From NCBI RefSeq assembly GCF_900156305.1, contig NZ_FTPL01000001.1, positions 310,001 through 374,000 on the forward strand: a DNA stretch of 64,000 nucleotides, read 5' to 3'. The notes below the pieces were generated by a model that was not told where the DNA came from, made no database searches, and saw nothing but the letters and a program-made list of their open reading frames with translations. Of this stretch, positions 44,242 to 53,565 are shown in pieces (the first letter of the stretch is position 1; each line of letters starts with the position of its first letter). Origin of the DNA: Edaphobacillus lindanitolerans (GTDB taxonomy: Bacteria > Bacillota > Bacilli > Bacillales_A > Planococcaceae). A program made the position numbers and the translations under genes.

Positions 44242-44270
44242 GCCCCCGCTCATCCCGGGGGCTTTTCTTT
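44242..44270 (+). terminator. Terminator after the 23-codon ORF
   Basis: GCCCCCG pairs with CGGGGGC around 7 nt and is followed by TTTTCTTT. It lies 71 bp before the rpoY start, so it could also act as an attenuator for rpoY-rnjA. Confidence 0.85.
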
Positions 44271-44340
44271 ATTTCAGGGGACCTGCATGCTATTATAGAG
44301 GATATGGCAAGTATTTGAACGTGATAAAGGAGAGCAGAAG

Positions 44341-44550
44341 ATGATCTACAAAGTATTTTACCAAGAAAACATGCATGAAGTACCGGTCCGCGAAAACACA
44401 AAATCCATGTATGTCGAGGCGGAAAGCGAACGCCAGGTCCGCGCGGGTCTGAAGGAACGCGGCATCAACATCGAATACATCCAACTGCTGGAAGACGGGC
44501 ATCTCGAGTATGAGAAGAAGTCCGAAAACTTCCAAATCGAGCAGGTGTGA
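44341..44550 (+). CDS. rpoY: RNA polymerase epsilon subunit
   Basis: 69 residues beginning [20 protein letters not shown], with [21 protein letters not shown], the RpoY (YkzG) pattern. It is a small Firmicute-specific RNA polymerase subunit. AAAGGAGAG lies 8 nt before the ATG. It is followed after 5 nt by rnjA, the conserved ykzG-rnjA operon. Confidence 0.95.
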   Translation: MIYKVFYQENMHEVPVRENTKSMYVEAESERQVRAGLKERGINIEYIQLLEDGHLEYEKKSENFQIEQV

Positions 44551-44555
44551 GCCGG

Positions 44556-46226
44556 ATGAAGTCGGTTAAAAATGATCAGACAGCCGTTTTCGCGCTCGGC
44601 GGACTGGGCGAAATCGGCAAGAACACGTACGGAGTCCAGTTCCAGGACGAAATCATCCTGATTGACGCGGGAATCATGTTCCCCGAAGATGATCTCCTCG
44701 GAATTGACTACGTCATTCCGGACTACACGTACATCGAGCGGAACGCCGACAAGATCAAAGGGCTGTTCATCACACACGGCCACGAGGATCACATCGGCGG
44801 GATCCCCTACCTTCTGAAAAAAGTGAACATCCCCGTGTACGGCGGCAAGCTTGCGCTCGGCCTCCTGCGCAACAAACTTGAAGAACACGGCCTGCTGCGC
44901 CGGACGAAGCTCATCGAGATCAAAGAAGAAGATGTCATTAAATTCCGCAAGACGTCGGTCAGCTTCTTCCGGACGACCCACAGCATCCCGGACGCGTTCG
45001 GCATCGTTGTGAAGACACCTCCGGGCAACATCGTCCATACTGGAGATTTCAAGTTTGACTTCACGCCTGTCGGAGAGCCGGCCAACCTGGCCAAGATGGC
45101 CCAGATCGGCGAGGAGGGCGTCCTTTGCCTCCTGTCCGACAGCACCAATGCGGAAGTGCCGGATTTCACGATGTCCGAAAAGAAAGTCGGCGAAAGCATC
45201 GACGAGATCTTCCGCAAAGTGGATGGCCGAATCATCTTCGCCACTTTTGCATCGAACATCTACCGGCTCCAGCAGGCGGTGACCGCCGCCATCGCACACG
45301 GACGGAAGATCGCCGTGTTCGGACGGAGCATGGACAACGCCATCACGATCGGCCGGGAACTCGGCTATATCGATGCGCCGAAGGAAATGTTCGTCGATAC
45401 CCAGACCCTCAATCGCCTGCCGGCGAATGAAGTCATGATCCTGTGCACGGGCAGCCAGGGCGAGCCGATGGCTGCGCTTTCCCGGATTGCAAACGGAACC
45501 CACCGTCAGATCCAGATCCAGCCGGGCGATACCGTGATCTTTTCTTCTTCCCCGATCCCGGGCAACATCGCGAGCGTCAACCGGACGATCAATCTGCTGT
45601 TCCGTGCAGGTGCGGAAGTCATCCACGGTTCTCTCAACAACATCCATACGTCCGGACACGGATCCCAACAGGAACAGAAACTCATGCTCCGCCTCATCAA
45701 GCCGAAATTCTTCATGCCGATCCACGGTGAGTACCGGATGCTGAAGATGCACAAATCCCTTGCAGTCCAATGCGACGTCCCCGAAGAAAACGTCTTCATC
45801 ATGGAAAACGGCGACGTGCTTGCGCTCGGTTCCGATGAAGCACGCCTTGCCGGCCGGGTCCCGTCCGGCGATGTCTATATCGACGGCAGCGGAATCGGTG
45901 ATATCGGCAACGTCGTCCTGCGCGACCGCCGTGTGCTTTCGGAGGACGGTCTTGTCATCGTCGTCGTGACGCTGAACAAGGCCAAGGGCAAGATTGTCTC
46001 GGGGCCGGACCTCATTTCCCGCGGCTTCGTCTACATGCGGGAATCCGGCGCCATGATCAACGAGGCACAGTCGATGCTGAACCGCCGGCTCCGCCAGTCT
46101 GTCGGGTCGTCGAAGGAACCGGATCCGGATGCCCTGAAGAGCCAGATCACGGACATCCTCGGCCCATACCTGTTCGACAAGACAAAGCGCCGGCCGATGA
46201 TCCTGCCGGTCGTCATGGAAGTCTGA
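44556..46226 (+). CDS. rnjA: Ribonuclease J1
   Basis: 556 residues from the ATG at 44556, matching the B. subtilis start [15 protein letters not shown]. The metallo-beta-lactamase motif is HGHEDH (His74, His76, Asp78, His79), followed by HTGDFKFD, the beta-CASP domain (SDSTNAE, GRSMDNA) and the C-terminal domain. It has 5'-3' exonuclease and endonuclease activity in RNA decay and 16S rRNA maturation. It is translated 5 nt after rpoY and ends in a strong terminator. Confidence 0.97.
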   Translation: MKSVKNDQTAVFALGGLGEIGKNTYGVQFQDEIILIDAGIMFPEDDLLGIDYVIPDYTYIERNADKIKGLFITHGHEDHIGGIPYLLKKVNIPVYGGKLALGLLRNKLEEHGLLRRTKLIEIKEEDVIKFRKTSVSFFRTTHSIPDAFGIVVKTPPGNIVHTGDFKFDFTPVGEPANLAKMAQIGEEGVLCLLSDSTNAEVPDFTMSEKKVGESIDEIFRKVDGRIIFATFASNIYRLQQAVTAAIAHGRKIAVFGRSMDNAITIGRELGYIDAPKEMFVDTQTLNRLPANEVMILCTGSQGEPMAALSRIANGTHRQIQIQPGDTVIFSSSPIPGNIASVNRTINLLFRAGAEVIHGSLNNIHTSGHGSQQEQKLMLRLIKPKFFMPIHGEYRMLKMHKSLAVQCDVPEENVFIMENGDVLALGSDEARLAGRVPSGDVYIDGSGIGDIGNVVLRDRRVLSEDGLVIVVVTLNKAKGKIVSGPDLISRGFVYMRESGAMINEAQSMLNRRLRQSVGSSKEPDPDALKSQITDILGPYLFDKTKRRPMILPVVMEV

Positions 46227-46238
46227 ATATGAAGCCAG

Positions 46239-46268
46239 GCCGCATCCTCCCGGGGATGCGGCTTTTTT
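46239..46268 (+). terminator. Terminator after rnjA
   Basis: GCCGCATCC pairs with GGATGCGGC and is followed by TTTTTT. Confidence 0.93.
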
Positions 46269-46305
46269 CTCTAGGTTCGACGGAAGCCGGTCCATTCAGG
46301 GTATA

Positions 46306-46335
46306 TGAAAAAGCCGCATGCGGACTGCATGCGGC
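46306..46335 (-). terminator. Terminator after ktrC
   Basis: GCCGCATGC (46313-46321) pairs with GCATGCGGC (46327-46335); on the minus strand TTTTTC follows. Confidence 0.88.
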
Positions 46336-46348
46336 CTGGCTTGTTCGA

Positions 46349-47008
46349 TTAGTGGAGTGCTTTCTTTTCAAATCTCAGGATGTCCCCGTCGGATCCGATG
46401 ATGATCAGGATATCCCCCAGCCGGATCTCTTCGTCGGCCATCGGGGAGACGATGACTTCCGCATCCCGCTTGATCGCCACAATGTTGATGCCGTATCTCG
46501 CCCGGATATCCAGATCCAGGATGGTGTGCCCGGCCAGTATCTCATTCGCCTTGATCTCCATGATCGAGTGCTCGTCGGATAATTCCAGATAATCGAGGAT
46601 GTTATTGGACATCATATTATTGGCGATCCGGATCCCCATGTCCCGTTCGGGGTGGACGACCTGGTCGGCACCGATCTTCTGCAGGACTTTCGCATGATAA
46701 TCGTTTTGTGCCTTGACTGTGATCTTCTCGACACCGAGCTCCTTCAGGATGAGCGTCGTCAGGATGCTCGACTGGATATGTTCGCCGATGGCGACGATGA
46801 CATGCTCGAAATTCCGGATGCCGAGCGAGACAAGCGCCTGCTCGTCTGTCGTGTCGGCGGCGACCGCCTGCGTGGCGATCGCTGCATATTCATCGACCCG
46901 TTCGGGATCACGGTCTATGGCCAGCACATCCGCCCCCTGATGGATCAGTTCACGGACAATGCTGCCTCCGAAACGGCCGAGGCCGATGACAACGAATTCT
47001 TTTTTCAT
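46349..47008 (-). CDS. ktrC: Potassium uptake regulatory subunit KtrC (RCK domain)
   Basis: 219 residues. An RCK N-terminal Rossmann fold starts FVVIGLGRFGGSIV (GLGRFGGS, 9-16) with the acidic end of strand 2 in AIDRDPERV, followed by an RCK C-terminal domain from about residue 140. Such proteins form octameric rings that gate KtrB/KtrD with ATP/ADP and c-di-AMP. KtrA is the alternative; the place next to rnjA matches ktrC (ykqB) of B. subtilis. No channel subunit is in the window. Confidence 0.9.
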   Translation of the reverse strand: MKKEFVVIGLGRFGGSIVRELIHQGADVLAIDRDPERVDEYAAIATQAVAADTTDEQALVSLGIRNFEHVIVAIGEHIQSSILTTLILKELGVEKITVKAQNDYHAKVLQKIGADQVVHPERDMGIRIANNMMSNNILDYLELSDEHSIMEIKANEILAGHTILDLDIRARYGINIVAIKRDAEVIVSPMADEEIRLGDILIIIGSDGDILRFEKKALH

Positions 47009-47096
47009 TTGCCGGTCCCCCGTCTGTCAGAAGTGTCTTCCCTGCCATGCCAGGTGTTTACCGGCACGCCTGAAGGGAAAATGCTCAATAGATGAC

Positions 47097-47378
47097 TCAG
47101 CCCCGGTTCACGGGCCTTTTCGGACGGGCGGAACAGAACTGGCAAGATGGATCATTGCATGCGTCTTCGCGCCACTCATTGCACTCGGCACAATAGGCCG
47201 CATCGTAGGTCGCATCATAGGACAGAGGTTCCAGGCAGACTTCGCAGTAATCATCGAGCTCCTCGTAAGGGATGATCCGGTCTTTTGTCATCAGGAAAAT
47301 CCCTTCGACGACCGGGGAGACGTTGCTCCTGCCTTTTCTGCCGCCGGGATCGAGGAAGAAGTTATTTTTGCGTTCCAA
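47097..47378 (-). CDS. Small Cys-rich probable zinc-binding protein
   Basis: 93 residues from a TTG at 47378 with AGGAGGGG 6 nt upstream. The middle and C-terminal parts hold Cys pairs: CEVC, CAEC, a single Cys in DACND and CQFC, enough for two zinc sites. No membrane segment or DNA-binding fold is evident. It is divergent from the CorA-like gene, 68 bp apart. I do not recognise the family. Confidence 0.7.
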   Translation of the reverse strand: MERKNNFFLDPGGRKGRSNVSPVVEGIFLMTKDRIIPYEELDDYCEVCLEPLSYDATYDAAYCAECNEWREDACNDPSCQFCSARPKRPVNRG

Positions 47379-47446
47379 TGGCCGCCCCTCCTTTTTCCAT
47401 TAGTGTACCACATTCGAACAAAACAACAATGAATCGCGGTGAATTT

Positions 47447-48901
47447 ATGAAACCGATCGACGAACCGGATGATTTTACGGTGGTGGAAGCCCATCTGGCG
47501 TTTGTCCTTCCATTTGCCTATCAGAAAAAAAATCTGTCCCGTGTGACCGCCTCGCTCGAGCGGGACGGATACCGATTCTTCTCGCTCGATGATCGAGACT
47601 CCATGTCAGGGATCTATCCCGAAGGCGTGAAAGTCATGCGGGAGGAGCTTGACCAGTATTTCCTGCCTTATGTGGAGCAGAAGCTGTTCCCCGAATCGGC
47701 GCACGATTACGGATTCAAGCGCTTTTCAAAACCGGTCGGCGAGGAGTTCGTCCTGGAGGTGAAGGACCGGTCGTATCCATTCAGGATCATCAGTGTCGAC
47801 ATCGTCCTTGCTCCGTTCGGCATCGCCTTTATGACGACGCGCGTGGAGCTCCTGACCGGTCCGCTTCCCCTTTCTTCCGTCCTGGACTTTAATCAACACT
47901 TCCGGGCTGCGGAGAACAAGCTCAAGGAGGAAAAAGGGACGGCCATCCGCTGTCCGGACGGCAAGGGCTACGAGAACATCCACGACTTCCTGCTGGGGCG
48001 CCAGGCTGTCGCGATCAAGCCGTACGTGATCCACGACGAGCGGCTGACGGGCTATTTCGGCAGCCTGCCCTACTTCGAGGATGAGCGGATGTACGTCCAT
48101 GCGTTTTACTTTACCGAGCCGGACGCCGATGTTGCGGACGAACAGCTGTTCAGGGTCGGCCGGGTGGACGGCCTGGACTCGAAGGGGAAACGGTTTATTT
48201 CCACGACAAACGGCCGCTACGTGGAGGAGTATCTGGACAAATATCTTCATGATCGCTGGGCACCGGGTTATTACCTGCTGACGACGGACTATTCATTCGC
48301 CGCCGTTTCGACCAAACCGCGCGAAGAGATGGAACGGCCGCTCGCCCACTTCATGAGCACCCATTATTACAACTTCCTTATCCACTATTTTTACCGGATC
48401 ATGCTGCTGCGGGTGTCCTTCGAGTACAGCCGGCTGAAATGGGACAAAGACGAAGAATATTTGAAGCGGCTCATCCAGCTCATCACGATCTTCTCCTCCT
48501 GGTACTACTTCGAACATATCAGCGCACGCCAGGAAGGACGGGAGCTCGGAAAGAAGTTCCGTGAAGCGTTCAACATCGAAGTGCTCTACCGGGAAGTCAA
48601 GGACACGCTCGACGAGCTTTACCGTGTACAGGAAAACTCAGCGACTTCCCGGATGAACCTGCTCCTCTTCTTCCTCACCGTGTTCACGGTGATCTCGGGA
48701 ATCTACGGGATGAACCTCGTAATCGACGATTGGAAAGATGATATCAGCTGGAAAGAAATTGAATCATACGGGTTTTTCGAATGGATCTCCCTGCTGACGG
48801 CCGTCATCGGCATCAGCATGTCGATCTACCTATTCATCACTACGCTCGGCCGCACGCTTTGGCGTAAGCTCCGGATGAGGTGGGACGATATGGATCTTTG
48901 A
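47447..48901 (+). CDS. Large CorA-like protein with GMN motif
   Basis: 484 residues if started at the ATG at 47447 (an ATG six codons upstream is possible; neither has a strong ribosome-binding site). A long soluble N-terminal region of about 390 residues ends in a helical stretch (EVKDTLDELYRVQENSATSRM). Then come the first membrane helix closing in SGIYGMN (GMN at 421-423) and a second helix (about 442-466) with a basic tail. That end is the CorA/Mrs2 pore architecture, which normally carries Mg2+ or other divalent ions. The N-terminal domain is longer than in ordinary CorA (about 320 residues in total) and is not recognised. Confidence 0.75.
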   Translation: MKPIDEPDDFTVVEAHLAFVLPFAYQKKNLSRVTASLERDGYRFFSLDDRDSMSGIYPEGVKVMREELDQYFLPYVEQKLFPESAHDYGFKRFSKPVGEEFVLEVKDRSYPFRIISVDIVLAPFGIAFMTTRVELLTGPLPLSSVLDFNQHFRAAENKLKEEKGTAIRCPDGKGYENIHDFLLGRQAVAIKPYVIHDERLTGYFGSLPYFEDERMYVHAFYFTEPDADVADEQLFRVGRVDGLDSKGKRFISTTNGRYVEEYLDKYLHDRWAPGYYLLTTDYSFAAVSTKPREEMERPLAHFMSTHYYNFLIHYFYRIMLLRVSFEYSRLKWDKDEEYLKRLIQLITIFSSWYYFEHISARQEGRELGKKFREAFNIEVLYREVKDTLDELYRVQENSATSRMNLLLFFLTVFTVISGIYGMNLVIDDWKDDISWKEIESYGFFEWISLLTAVIGISMSIYLFITTLGRTLWRKLRMRWDDMDL

Positions 48902-48902
48902 C

Positions 48903-48931
48903 AAAAGCGGCCTCATTTCGGGCCGTTTTTT
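48903..48931 (+). terminator. Terminator after the CorA-like gene
   Basis: AAAAGCGGCC pairs with GGCCGTTTT around an 8-nt loop, followed by TT. Confidence 0.75.
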
Positions 48932-48933
48932 GT

Positions 48934-49004
48934 TTGCAAACCTCCTCCGTTTTTGTATAATAAGACGTGTTTTATTAAACTTTTAGTTTGATAATAGTAA
49001 ACTA
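48934..49004 (+). promoter_or_regulatory. Promoter and putative operator of the HTH-pot operon
   Basis: TTGCAA (48934-48939), 16 bp, TATAAT (48956-48961). Just downstream, where transcription should begin, are two overlapping inverted repeats that share the arm AGTTT: ATTAAAC-N5-GTTTGAT (48974-48992, one mismatch) and TAGTTT-N9-AAACTA (48984-49004, perfect). They end 16 bp before the regulator gene, so autoregulation by the HTH-cupin protein is a reasonable guess. Confidence 0.6.
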
Positions 49005-49020
49005 TACGGGAGGCATCCCG

Positions 49021-49563
49021 ATGCAAATCGGAAAAAAGATCAAACGGCTCCGGCTTAAAAAGGGGCTCACGCAGGAAGAGCTCGGCGAGCGCACGGACTT
49101 GAGCAAAGGTTATATTTCCCAGCTTGAACGGGATCTCACTTCTCCGTCGATCGAAACACTCTTCTCCCTTCTGGAAGTGCTCGGCTCTTCACCGAAGGAG
49201 TTCTTCGACGATAGCGGGGACAGCCGAAAGGTTGTGTTCAGCAAGGAAGAACATACACTGAACACCGACCCGGATCGGGGGTTCACCGTCCGTTGGCTCG
49301 TTTCCGAGTCCAATGAAAATCTGATGGAACCGGTCCTCCTCACATTCGAGGCGGGCGGGAAATTCAAGGAATTTGAGCCGTCCCTGTCCGAGACGTTCAT
49401 CTACGTACTCAAGGGGAAGATCCGGATCGAACTCGGAAAAGACATGTTCGATGCCGGTGAGGGCGACGCGGTGTACTACGAAGCATCGGACGTCCACCGG
49501 GTATTCAATGCCGGAGACACAGAGGCGGAATGCCTTCTCGTGGCGACTGAATCCTATCTATAA
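49021..49563 (+). CDS. HTH-cupin transcriptional regulator of the pot operon
   Basis: 180 residues from the ATG at 49021 with GGGAGG 9 nt upstream. An N-terminal Xre/SinR-type helix-turn-helix (residues 3-60; [32 protein letters not shown] spread over 20-50) is joined to a C-terminal cupin domain (about 105-178; [30 protein letters not shown]). Such proteins often sense small ligands, for example PuuR for putrescine. It lies 20 nt upstream of potA, so it probably controls polyamine uptake and its own synthesis. Confidence 0.88.
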   Translation: MQIGKKIKRLRLKKGLTQEELGERTDLSKGYISQLERDLTSPSIETLFSLLEVLGSSPKEFFDDSGDSRKVVFSKEEHTLNTDPDRGFTVRWLVSESNENLMEPVLLTFEAGGKFKEFEPSLSETFIYVLKGKIRIELGKDMFDAGEGDAVYYEASDVHRVFNAGDTEAECLLVATESYL

Positions 49564-49583
49564 ATGAAACTGGAGGTTTGAAA

Positions 49584-50690
49584 TTGACTAAACAGCCCAT
49601 CATCCGCTTCGACGGCGTCAGCAAACGATACGGAGACGATGCGACCATCCTGGACGACATCAGCTTTGAAATGGAACGCGGCAAATTTTACACCCTGCTC
49701 GGCCCGTCCGGGTGCGGCAAGACGACGATCCTCCGGCTGATCGCCGGATTCATCGAGCCGACGGCGGGACAGATTTTATTCGACGGAAAGAACATCAATG
49801 ACGTTCCCCCGAACGAACGCCAGGTGAACACCGTCTTTCAAGACTATGCCCTCTTCCCCCATCTGAATGTGTTTGAAAATGTCGCTTTCGGCCTCCGGAT
49901 CAAAAAAGTGAAGGGCCCGGAAGTGAAAAGAAGGGTCGAAGAGGCGCTGCGGTTCGTCAACCTCGAAGGATACGGCGGGCGCGAGATCTCCGAAATGTCG
50001 GGCGGACAGCGTCAGCGCGTGGCCATCGCACGGGCGATCGTCAACGACCCTGAAGTGATCCTGCTCGACGAACCGCTTTCCGCGCTCGACCTGAAGCTCC
50101 GCACCGAGATGCAGTATGAACTCCGCGAGCTCCAGCAGCGGCTGGGCAAGACGTTCATCTTCGTCACGCATGACCAGGAAGAGGCGCTCGCGATGTCGGA
50201 CGAAATCTTCGTCATGAACGCGGGGCAGATTATCCAGTCCGGGACGCCGATCGACATCTACGATGAGCCGATCAGCCGGTTCGTCGCAGACTTCATCGGC
50301 GAATCCAACATCGTGGACGGCGTCATGATCCGCGACCAGCTCGTCCTCTTTGCGGGCAAGGAGTTTGAATGCGTGGATGCCGGCCTCGATCCGAATGAAA
50401 AAATCGAGGTCGTCATCCGGCCGGAAGACCTTGAGATCACTTCCCCGGAGAAAGGCAAGCTCGTCGTTACGGTCGACACGCAGCTTTTCCGCGGTGTCCA
50501 TTACGAGCTCTCGACGTACGATAAGGACGGCAATGAATGGCTCGTCCATTCCACGAAAAAAGCACAGGTCGGGGATGAGATCGGCCTGGACTTTGACCCG
50601 GAAGCGATCCACGTCATGAGGCTGAATGAGTCCGAGGAAGATTTCGACCGGAGGCTCGAGTCCTACGAGGTGACCGGCCATGCAGAGTAA
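49584..50690 (+). CDS. potA: Spermidine/putrescine ABC transporter ATP-binding protein
   Basis: 368 residues from the TTG at 49584, which has GGAGG 7 nt upstream; a TTG two codons earlier is too close to that site. Walker A is GPSGCGKTT, the Q loop is VFQDYALFP, the signature is [10 protein letters not shown] and Walker B is [16 protein letters not shown]-type domain follows (about 285-360). It energises uptake by PotBC. Its end overlaps potB by 11 nt. Confidence 0.93.
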   Translation: MTKQPIIRFDGVSKRYGDDATILDDISFEMERGKFYTLLGPSGCGKTTILRLIAGFIEPTAGQILFDGKNINDVPPNERQVNTVFQDYALFPHLNVFENVAFGLRIKKVKGPEVKRRVEEALRFVNLEGYGGREISEMSGGQRQRVAIARAIVNDPEVILLDEPLSALDLKLRTEMQYELRELQQRLGKTFIFVTHDQEEALAMSDEIFVMNAGQIIQSGTPIDIYDEPISRFVADFIGESNIVDGVMIRDQLVLFAGKEFECVDAGLDPNEKIEVVIRPEDLEITSPEKGKLVVTVDTQLFRGVHYELSTYDKDGNEWLVHSTKKAQVGDEIGLDFDPEAIHVMRLNESEEDFDRRLESYEVTGHAE

Positions 50691-51504
50691 GTCGGCCCGC
50701 GCGCTCTATCTCATTCCGTACGGCGCCTGGATCCTGCTGTTCGTCGTCGCGCCGATTGCACTCGTCGGCTATTACTCTCTGTTCGACCTGCACGGCAGCT
50801 TCACGTTCGGCAATTACCGGAACTTCTTTTCATCGATCTATCTGCGCCTGACGCTGAGTTCGTTCTGGTATGCGTTCCTGATCACGCTTTTCTCGCTCCT
50901 GATCGCCTATCCGACGGCCTATTATCTGACGAAGACGAAGCATAAGCAGCTTTGGCTGCTGCTCATCATCATCCCTTCATGGATCAACCTGTTGCTCAAG
51001 ACGTATGCGTTCATCGGCATTTTCGGCCAGTACGGACCGATCAACGCCCTGTTCGCAGCGATCGGCATCGGCAACAAGCAGATTCTGTTCACGGACTTCA
51101 GCTTCATTTTCGTCTCGGTGTATATTTTCATCCCGTTCATGATCCTGCCGATCTTCAACGCCATCGACCGACTGAACCCGGCTTTGATCGATGCTTCCCG
51201 TGATCTCGGCGCCAATTCGTGGACCACATTCCGCCGGGTGATCCTTCCGCTGACAATGAACGGCGTGAAATCCGGGATCCAGGTCACCTTCATCCCGGCG
51301 CTTTCACTCTTCATGATCACCCGCCTCATCGCGGGAAACAAGGTCATCACGCTGGGCACCGCGATCGAGCAGCAGTTCCTCGTCACGCAAAACTGGGGGA
51401 TGGGTTCGACGATCGCCGTTTTCCTCATCCTGTTCATGTTCATCATCATGCTCTTCACCGAGCAGAGAGAGAAAGGGGGAACCGGCAATGGCAGGAACCG
51501 GTAA
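50680..51504 (+). CDS. potB: Spermidine/putrescine ABC transporter permease PotB
   Basis: 274 residues, six membrane helices (first at 9-32). The EAA loop that contacts the ATPase is [24 protein letters not shown]. Start codon overlaps the potA 3' end and the stop overlaps potC by 17 nt, so the genes are tightly coupled. It forms the channel with PotC. Confidence 0.93.
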   Translation: MQSKSARALYLIPYGAWILLFVVAPIALVGYYSLFDLHGSFTFGNYRNFFSSIYLRLTLSSFWYAFLITLFSLLIAYPTAYYLTKTKHKQLWLLLIIIPSWINLLLKTYAFIGIFGQYGPINALFAAIGIGNKQILFTDFSFIFVSVYIFIPFMILPIFNAIDRLNPALIDASRDLGANSWTTFRRVILPLTMNGVKSGIQVTFIPALSLFMITRLIAGNKVITLGTAIEQQFLVTQNWGMGSTIAVFLILFMFIIMLFTEQREKGGTGNGRNR

Positions 51505-52288
51505 GGGACAAAAGCTGTTTCTCGGGCTCGTATTCCTGATCCTGTACGCCCCGATCTTCTTCCTGATTTTTTATTCGTTCAACTCGGGCGGGACGATGAC
51601 TTCATTCGAATCGTTCACCTGGGAACATTACGCGGCGGTATTCGAGGACACCCGGCTCATCATGATCGTCTTCAACACGGTCATCGTCGCCCTCCTGTCT
51701 TCGCTGCTCGCGACGACAATCGGAGTGCTCGGCGCCCTGGCCATCGTCTATATGAAGAACCGGAAACTACGGAGCACGCTGCTTTCCCTCAACAATGTCC
51801 TGATCGTCAGCCCGGATGTCATCATCGGGGCCTCGTTCCTCATCCTGTTCACGGCGCTCGGGGTCAAGCTGGGCTTTACGTCGGTCCTCGTTTCGCACGT
51901 CGCGTTCAGCGTTCCGATCGTCGTCCTCATGGTGCTGCCGAAGCTGCTTGAGATGAGCAACTCCCTCATCGATGCGGCCCGGGACCTTGGGGCTTCGGGA
52001 AAAGACGTGCTCACCCGCGTCATCATCCCGTACATTAAACCCGGCATCTTTGCAGGTTTTTTCCTGGCACTCACTTATTCTCTTGATGATTTCGCGGTGA
52101 CGTTCTTCGTCACCGGCAACGGCTTCAGCACCCTGTCCGTCGAAATCTATTCGATGGCCCGCGCCGGCATCACGCTGACCATCAATGCCCTTTCCGGCCT
52201 GCTGTTCATCGTCACCGTCGGCCTGGTGCTCGGCTACTATGCATTGAACCGCCGCAGCAAGACCTTGTTCACGGGGGTGAAGAGATGA
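51488..52288 (+). CDS. potC: Spermidine/putrescine ABC transporter permease PotC
   Basis: 266 residues with six membrane helices and the EAA loop LIDAARDLGASGKDVLTRVIIP; the end of the protein contains SLDDFAVTFFVTGNG, typical of PotC. GAAAGGGGG lies 8 nt before the ATG. The TGA overlaps the potD start in an ATGA junction. Confidence 0.93.
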   Translation: MAGTGKGQKLFLGLVFLILYAPIFFLIFYSFNSGGTMTSFESFTWEHYAAVFEDTRLIMIVFNTVIVALLSSLLATTIGVLGALAIVYMKNRKLRSTLLSLNNVLIVSPDVIIGASFLILFTALGVKLGFTSVLVSHVAFSVPIVVLMVLPKLLEMSNSLIDAARDLGASGKDVLTRVIIPYIKPGIFAGFFLALTYSLDDFAVTFFVTGNGFSTLSVEIYSMARAGITLTINALSGLLFIVTVGLVLGYYALNRRSKTLFTGVKR

Positions 52289-53361
52289 AAGACCTCATCC
52301 GGGCGGCACTGGCCGTCCTCATCGTTTCGGCACTGCTCATGTGGGCGAATGCCGAGCTCGGGAAATCCGCCGGCAAGGCGGGCGCCGATACGATCACCGT
52401 CTACAACTGGGGAGAATATCTCGATCCGGACCTGCTGAAGGAATTCACGAAAGAGACCGGCATCCGCGTCGTCTATGAGACATTCGACTCGAACGAGGCG
52501 ATGATGACGAAGATCCAGCAGGGCGGCACGTCCTATGATATCGCCATCCCGTCCGAATATATGATTGAGAAGATGAAAGAGAATGACCTTCTCATTCCGC
52601 TGGACCATTCGAAGATCCCGAACCTGAAGCACATCGACCCGTATTTCCTCGATCTTCCGTTCGACCCGGGGAACGAGTTTTCCATCCCGTATTTCTGGGG
52701 AACGGTCGGAATCGCCTTTAATCCCGAACTGCTTGACGGCGACTATGACTTCAGCAGCTGGGAAGATCTCTGGGATCCGGCACTCCGCCAGAAGGTGATT
52801 CTGGTCGACAGCGCCCGGGAAGTGATCGGGATGGGCCTGAACTCCCTCGGCTACTCACTGAACTCCACAGATGAGAAGGAGCTCGATGAGGCCTCGGAAA
52901 AGCTCGCGACGCTCGCCCCGAACGTCAAGGCGATCATCGGGGATGAGATCGTCGAGATGATGCAGCGCAAAGAGGCAGCCATCGCCCTCACCTGGTCGGG
53001 CCAGGCGGCGGACATGATGTCCGTCAATGAAGAACTGGACTATGCGGTGCCGGAAGAGGGGTCCAACCTCTGGTTCGATAACATGGTCATTCCGAAAACG
53101 GCTGCAAACGTCGACGGTGCCCATAAGTTCATCAACTTCATGCTCGACCCGGAAGTCGCTGCACAGAATGCGGACTGGGTCGGCTATTCCACGCCTAACA
53201 AGGATGCGCTCGATCTGATGGATCCGGAGCTTGTCGACGACGAGCGCTATTATCCGGACGAGGAAATCCGTGACCATCTGGAAGTATACCGGAATCTCGG
53301 CCCGGAAATGCTCGGGGACTACAACGAACGCTTCCTGAAATTCAAAATGGAAATGAACTGA
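52285..53361 (+). CDS. potD: Spermidine/putrescine-binding protein PotD
   Basis: 358 residues of the periplasmic-binding-protein family: TITVYNWGEYLDPDLLKEFTKETGI near residue 40, SYDIAIPSEYMIEKM, PYFWGTVGIAFNPELL and a late NFMLDPEVAAQNA. It should deliver a polyamine to PotBC. The N-terminus (about 7-23) is hydrophobic but has no Cys, so it is not a normal lipoprotein; it may stay anchored by an uncleaved signal. It is the last gene of the operon, before a strong terminator. Confidence 0.93.
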   Translation: MKDLIRAALAVLIVSALLMWANAELGKSAGKAGADTITVYNWGEYLDPDLLKEFTKETGIRVVYETFDSNEAMMTKIQQGGTSYDIAIPSEYMIEKMKENDLLIPLDHSKIPNLKHIDPYFLDLPFDPGNEFSIPYFWGTVGIAFNPELLDGDYDFSSWEDLWDPALRQKVILVDSAREVIGMGLNSLGYSLNSTDEKELDEASEKLATLAPNVKAIIGDEIVEMMQRKEAAIALTWSGQAADMMSVNEELDYAVPEEGSNLWFDNMVIPKTAANVDGAHKFINFMLDPEVAAQNADWVGYSTPNKDALDLMDPELVDDERYYPDEEIRDHLEVYRNLGPEMLGDYNERFLKFKMEMN

Positions 53362-53394
53362 AAAACGGCAGGAGCCCTCGCTCCTGCCGTTTTT
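53361..53394 (+). terminator. Terminator after potABCD
   Basis: AAAAACGGCAGGAGC pairs perfectly with GCTCCTGCCGTTTTT around CCTC. The stem starts at the last base of the potD stop codon. Confidence 0.95.
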
Positions 53395-53565
53395 GCATCG
53401 GATCCGGTGAAGGCCGCGCACAAAGAGCCGACCGGGACGTGTCGCGGGCCATGATTCCAGCGGATTCCGGGTTCCGTCCAGAAATATTTTGTTCGAATCA
53501 GCGTTGGGCGGGTTTCTGTATGGTAAAATGATTAGACCCACGAAAGAAAAAGGAGTTGATGCGGC

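Noticed and set aside
44358-46295. A 645-codon minus-strand frame opposite rpoY-rnjA
   Set aside because: Shadow of rnjA and rpoY; composition is unlike the real proteins around it.
53395-53565. Possible gene between the pot terminator and the MFS gene
   Set aside because: No frame with a start, ribosome-binding site and sensible length was found; only a weak -10-like TAAAAT precedes the MFS gene.
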